Below, piece after piece: positions 59,315-64,000 of a stretch of 64,000 nt of DNA (positions are counted from its first letter, which is position 1; every line of letters starts with the position of its first letter). Origin of the DNA: Fremontodendron californicum (lineage: Eukaryota > Streptophyta > Magnoliopsida > Malvales > Malvaceae). The translations under genes were made by a program, and so were the position numbers. The stretch is from the NCBI GenBank assembly GCA_030761205.1, contig JAULJL010000010.1, positions 11,689,241 to 11,753,240 of the forward strand, read 5' to 3'. Under the pieces are notes generated by a model that saw nothing but the letters and a program-made list of their open reading frames with translations, did not search any database and had not been told where the DNA came from.

Positions 59315-59773
59315 TAGAGGTGATCTTGGGCCGGGTCGGGCCGGGTTTGGGTCGGGCTCAGACTATATGCTAAGAGTTTTTATGTCTGCCCAGGCCCCGC
59401 CCGGCCCGAAATATGGGCTATTTTTTTTGTCCAAGCCCGACCCATATTATTACTACAATATCCAGGCCCGCCAAATTTTTTTATTGAGTTGTATTTATTT
59501 AACAGGTTAAAATTCAAGGATAATAAAGTAATTTCATATTATAAATTATTTAATTATTAAATATAAAATATATTTATTTTTTATAATACTATTCGGGCCT
59601 GGCCGAGTCGGGCCCGGGCCTAAATTTTTCTGCCCAAGGCCCGGCCCGTGTAGAACACGGGCCTAAAATTTTGTCCAGACCCATTTTTCGGGCCTAGTAT
59701 TTTTGTCCAAGCCCTCCCAAATATCGGGCGGGCTTCGGGTTTGGGCGGGTAGCCCGGCCCATGAGCAGGTCTA
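59315..59773. mobile_element. GC-rich hAT-like miniature element inside Athila-type unit 1
   Basis: 459 bp. Starts TAGAGGTGATCTTGGGCCGGG and ends GGCCCGGCCCATGAGCAGGTCTA, an imperfect inverted repeat. The ends are made of GGGCCGGG/GCCCGGCCC words and the centre is AT-rich. The flanks ATGCTAAA and ATTCTAAG match at 6 of 8 positions, a decayed 8-bp duplication. The ORF at 59298-59510 is spurious. The equivalent site in unit 2 is beyond the window. Confidence 0.7.
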
Positions 59774-59884
59774 ATTCTAAGTGCCACCGTGATTTCCTAC
59801 GAAAGTGGATTAGATTTGATTTTCTTATTTTGCTTTTATTTTGTTTTGCTCGAGGACTAGCAAAAAGCTAAGTGTGGGGGTATT
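59774..59884 (+). other. End of Athila-type unit 1 with polypurine tract
   Basis: CTAAGTGTGGGGGTATT directly precedes the next LTR start TGATAAGC; this is the expected polypurine tract position. Confidence 0.65.
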
Positions 59885-61424
59885 TGATAAGCTCATAAAA
59901 TATACATTTTATGCCTTTCTACTTTTAGTTTTTGTTATGTATTCGATCTTCATCTTGTTTACTTATATTATATTTTGGAATTTTAGGTACAATAAGGAGA
60001 ATGAAGTCAAAAGATGTCAATAATGATGGTAAAGAGCTTACAAAATCATAATCACAAGATGGAAGAAGATTTGGGAGTCAAAAATATCAATTTCTTAGTG
60101 CTAGATGATCAGGCAGATCTGACCTCCAGAACTTGTTGCTAAGAAGTCATTATGTTAAAGACATTATTTGAAGAAACTTCCTCTTGACTTTTGAAGCTGA
60201 CTTGAATACCTTTCTAACGATAGTTTACACGCCTAAATCGGACAATGGATGGTCATCCAAATCAGCCGACAAAGTGCAAGACAGTGCATCAGTCGCGAAA
60301 GCAAAGTAAGAAAGCAAAAACGGACAAGAAAACAAGTTGGGACCGCGGCGCCGAGTTTTTGACCTCCAAATCCGAGAAAAACTGCAAATACGGGAAAAAT
60401 CTGGGAAAAGTCCAAACTTGCCTTATTTTGACTCCTAGCTTCGTTGAAGAGCAAGAAAGGGTTTCCAAGACTTTAAAGCTCTATAAATACCATCTTTTGA
60501 GCCACAAACTATCATAATCTTTTGAGGAGACTCAAGGGATCATCAATTTTCTTCTTCTTCTCCATTCTTTTATTTTCTTTTTTTTTATGTATATATTATC
60601 TATGCCTATGCTAGGCTAAACTTCTCTTTGGTTAAGGGTGATTTCAAAGCCCTAGACATGTTTGTAATTGATTTTTAGATTTTATGTATCATTAGTTTTC
60701 TATCAAAGTTGATTATGTTCTTCCATAAGAATTGTTTATGATATTGTCTTGATTTGTTTAGGTTGCAAACTAGATAGATCTTGATAACTATCTATTGCTA
60801 GTTTAGGAATCTTGATCCGTGTAAATATCTTGATTTCCTATTCATAAGTGGCAATTTGTAATTCATGATTATGTTGGGTTTTCCGGAATTACAATGTGGA
60901 ACATAACATAAGTTGAACAATCCAAGCATACGTGTTTGTTGCTTAGATCAACCTATCTTTCTCATCATAAAGCTGTTATCAAATTGAATTTAGAGAGCTT
61001 ATTCTAGATTGTTTGATAATTAGAGATTAAATAGAGAACTTATTCTATTTAACAACAAACTAAGGAAAGATTGGGGTAGCAGAGCTTGTTGTTATCTACG
61101 GTTGATAATTTTGATAGTTAATTGATGTTGATAGATCTGATTTTTGATTCTCAATGATGTCTAGTGATGGAGAATGAAACCTTAACCATACTTCTCTTAT
61201 ATTTGATTTTCCCTTATTTATTTTCTTTTTACTTATCTTGTTTTCTTTACTTTTAATTATTTCAAATCCCTTTTTTCTTTTATTGTTCTTGAATTTAAGT
61301 TTTAAACTAGTAATTTATAAAATAAAAACCAATCTCTGTGGATTCGACCCTAGCATGCTACTTTATTATAATTGATCATATTAATTGCAAGGTTTAATAA
61401 AGATACACTCTTTTGAGTGCATCA
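59885..61424 (+). repeat. Athila-type LTR, middle copy shared by units 1 and 2
   Basis: Starts TGATAAGCTCATAAAATA and ends TTGAGTGCATCA, 1540 bp, highly similar to 54867-56420. It acts as 3' LTR of unit 1 and 5' LTR of unit 2, which is the hallmark of a tandem LTR-internal-LTR-internal array. Confidence 0.9.
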
Positions 61425-61430
61425 AATTTT

Positions 61431-61448
61431 TGGCGCCGTTGCCGGGGA
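61431..61448 (+). other. Primer-binding site, tRNA-Asp (unit 2)
   Basis: TGGCGCCGTTGCCGGGGA, six bases after the LTR, fully complementary to the tRNA-Asp 3' end as I recall it. Confidence 0.85.
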
Positions 61449-61559
61449 TTGCTTTCTTTAGTTTATTCCTTACTTGGTTTATTTTTATTTTCAGTTGTAA
61501 TTAATTTTATTTTTCTTGTACATACAAGTTTTTTCTTTTCAGATTTCAAGCAAGAAGAG

Positions 61560-62625
61560 ATGGCAGGTGCTACATCAAAACTTGAGAACCAACTAGACAA
61601 TCCCATCTCCATTGTTCAACAAGTGGCCATAAGTAAGATTCAACAATCAAAGCAGTTTGCAGTGTGCTTCATGATGGATCATCCAACCAATTGGTGCCCA
61701 TACTATCAAAAATATAAGTTTGAACCAGCCTATGATGTGGGAGGATATCAAAGCTATCAAGGGTTCCAAGGACAACAGTATGATGCTTTCTCAAACACTT
61801 ACAATGAGGGATGGTGGAATCATACTAATTATGGCTACTCGAGAAATTATCAAGAAATAGATCCTTATGCCAACTACAATTATCCATCGAGCTTCAATCA
61901 ATCATGGTCTCAAGAACCAAATCTTTTGCAGCCCCCACCTCAAAGTTCAGGTACTTCTTTAGAAGACCTTGTCAATACTTTTGCTGCTAATAATTTGTTT
62001 CAACAGAAAATAGAGGCAAACATTTAGGAAACAAGGACAAGTTTTCAGGTAAGCATCTAGAATTTGGAAACGCAAATGAGCCAATTGGCTAGTGGTGTGG
62101 CAAGATGGGCAGAAGAAGGATCTGAGGAACTACATGAACAACTCCCTTCCCAAACTATGATTGATCCAAAGGAGAATGTTAGTGCCATACAACTTGAGCA
62201 TGAATCAAAAAATCCAAGGGAACTTTAGGTGAGAAAGAACTTGAGATGATTTACTTCTTGAAGTTAATGGAGCTTCAATTCCAAAGGAGAGTACTTCGGC
62301 ACTTGAGGTAACGTTTAAGGTTCCAATTTTTACTAATGTTTCTTCTCCACCTTTTCCTAGTATATTCGCAAAGTTCATGGAGGAGGAACATGAACAATAC
62401 ATGCCGAAAACCTTAAACAACTTGTTTGTGGATGTCATTCAACAAATACCAAAATATGCATCATTCCTCGATGAGCTATGCACGACAAATGATGATGGAA
62501 TAATAATTGTGATGGAGAATGCATCCACTGTTGTGCACAGACAACTTTCAACAAATCGCGAAAATTCTGAAAGTCTCATGCCTAGAACAGAAGATCCTAA
62601 AAAGCCAAGAAGGGGTATTGGCTAG
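61560..62625 (+). pseudogene. Athila-type gag C-terminal remnant, unit 2
   Basis: Starts at ATG 61560 and stays open to a TAG at 62025-62027, past the point where unit 1 stops. That TAG replaces a CAG (Gln) of unit 1. The zinc knuckle has lost its first Cys (FAVCFMMDHPTNWC; TGT to TTT). Later parts decay: a stop at 62226-62228, then a segment 62377-62625 with LFVDVIQQIPKYASFLDELC. No protease, reverse transcriptase or integrase. Confidence 0.75.
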
Positions 62626-64000
62626 GCTAAACACAATCACTCAAGTGCTAATTGGGAAGGCAGCCCAATTAATGAAGAAAATTGCCAACCTGCCAAACCA
62701 GATTTGTTTTTTCTCTTTCATGCTTTGTTTTAATTTTTATATAGTGTTCTTTAGTTATTTTTCTTCTTTATTTAGTAGTTTTTTTCTCTTACATATAATT
62801 CTTGCATATGGGGTGATAGCATTACATTGAGGACAATGTAAGAATTAAGTGTGGGGGGGAAGAATTTAGGATTTCTTAGTTTAGTTTCTTATTTTAGATT
62901 GTCATTTTTTTAAATATAATGATGGATATTATATATTTAGTTTAGTTCAGTTTCTTAGTTTAGTGTGTTATAGTTGCTTTTAAATATAATGATGAGATAT
63001 GAATTGCATAGTTCTAACCTGGTTATTAGTGAGAAGATTTTCATGAGAATTAAGCTTGGTACTATTTTTTATGATCCAATGTTGATATGATATGTTGATT
63101 GAGAAAGAAGCATGTTTAGACTTAATATTGACTTGTATACTCATCCTTGTGAGTTTTTGAGCCTATATGATTGATGCATTATAAATATCAATCCAATTTC
63201 TTTCTTGTGTGCTCTCATGATAACATGTTTCTCTAGAACTTGCTTTAAACCATTTAAGACTATATTGATGCATGTAACTACATGGATATGATAGAGGCAT
63301 TAGGATTATGACCAGGGCCAAACAGCCATCCATATTAATGTTCCAAGAGAACATCCCCACTAGTGAGCCAATTTGAGCCTATATTGAATATGCTATTTTA
63401 TTGGTAACCACATCTCTTACCTAGCCTAAATGTACTTATATCCTTACCCTTTGTTCTAAAGATGAATTAGATTGTTTTGAGACATATTGCAAAAACAAGG
63501 ATATCTATTGAAAATTTAGGTTAGAACAAAAGATAAGTGTGGGGGAAAGAATGGCAAAAGTCAAGAGAAAAAAGAAAAAGGAATATTAAAAAAAAAAATC
63601 ATCTCTTGAAACTTTGGTTAAAGAAAAGATGTTACAAAGTTGGTTAGAATGAAACAAAGGCTCAACATGAATATTTAGCCTATGATATTATGTGCTTTAT
63701 AAGAGTTTTGAGAAGTTTTTAATTATATGATCTTAGTATGTCTCTATATTCTATGAAATCTTTTGAACCTCTGTGATATCTTTATCCTTTTATTCTTTAA
63801 CCACATTACAACCCCTTGGCCCCATTACAACCTTGAATAAAGACCTCTTGATTCATGAAGTTGCATGATCTAAGTAGTAGAGAATAGGTGGATAAGCAAG
63901 CATAGGGTAGAACTGTTTTCATGAGATTGATTGAGTATAAACACTTTACCACTACTTAAAAGAGTGAAAATCATGAGAGTATCGCATGTGAGAAGTTGAG
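62626..64000 (+). other. Noncoding 3' part of Athila-type unit 2, cut by the window end
   Basis: Closely follows 57627-59020 of unit 1, including TTAAGTGTGGGGGGGAAG (about 62848) and ATAAGTGTGGGGGAAAG (about 63533). The closing LTR of unit 2, if present, lies beyond the window. Confidence 0.65.

Overview
This window is nuclear DNA of a flowering plant, most likely a eudicot. It is AT-rich and has split genes with GT..AG introns. It carries Copia, Tat/Ogre-type and Athila-type LTR retrotransposons, Helitron ends and hAT-like miniature elements. Malvales is possible from the style of the GC-rich hAT-like elements, but this is a weak inference. I see no bacterial, organellar or CRISPR features. 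Most of the 64 kb is repeat sequence and I find only one probable intact gene.

Layout. 1-3220: old AT-rich DNA with a decayed ~200-bp tandem repeat, a cryptic TTCGGG-type repeat and a miniature-element fragment. 3224-4204: a Helitron-type 3' end and a cryptic ACACGACACGAA repeat. 4205-11753: a complete minus-strand Copia insertion (identical 5-bp target duplication CTTTC, ~1.2-kb LTRs, tRNA-Met primer site) that has a broken SIRE/Maximus-like gag and no recognisable pol. 11876-13777: a second Helitron-type 3' end followed by fragments of a receptor-like kinase gene. 13778-37679: a 23.9-kb Tat/Ogre-type Gypsy element bounded by the 5-bp duplication GAAAG. It has giant (~5.7 kb) LTRs rich in ATGCCATGTCATT repeats, a tRNA-Arg primer site, a leader with repeated hairpins, an extra ORF before gag, a decayed gag, and RNase H and integrase remnants but no protease or reverse transcriptase. 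Its 3' LTR is broken by a ~4.4-kb inverted LTR from a related element.

40165-44165 (minus): a three-coding-exon gene of 739 codons, the best candidate for a functional gene here. It has His-rich and basic C-terminal regions. Its first coding intron holds a hAT-like element (perfect 8-bp target duplication) nested inside an older foldback element. 45617-53408: a Helitron-like region flanked by ~280-bp direct repeats. It carries a multi-exon, intron-containing fragment of an AAA-ATPase gene (At4g02480/At1g02890 type) with promoter/5'-UTR-like DNA, two nonsense codons and no ATPase domain, consistent with gene capture.

54867-64000: two head-to-tail units (LTR-internal-LTR-internal, ~5 kb period) of a non-autonomous Athila-type element that keeps only the end of gag. 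The second unit runs off the window. The units carry nonsense and missense changes at different sites, so they diverged after duplication.

Limits: all family assignments come from reading motifs and from memory of the families; no similarity search or repeat masking was run. Helitron 5' ends are mostly inferred.
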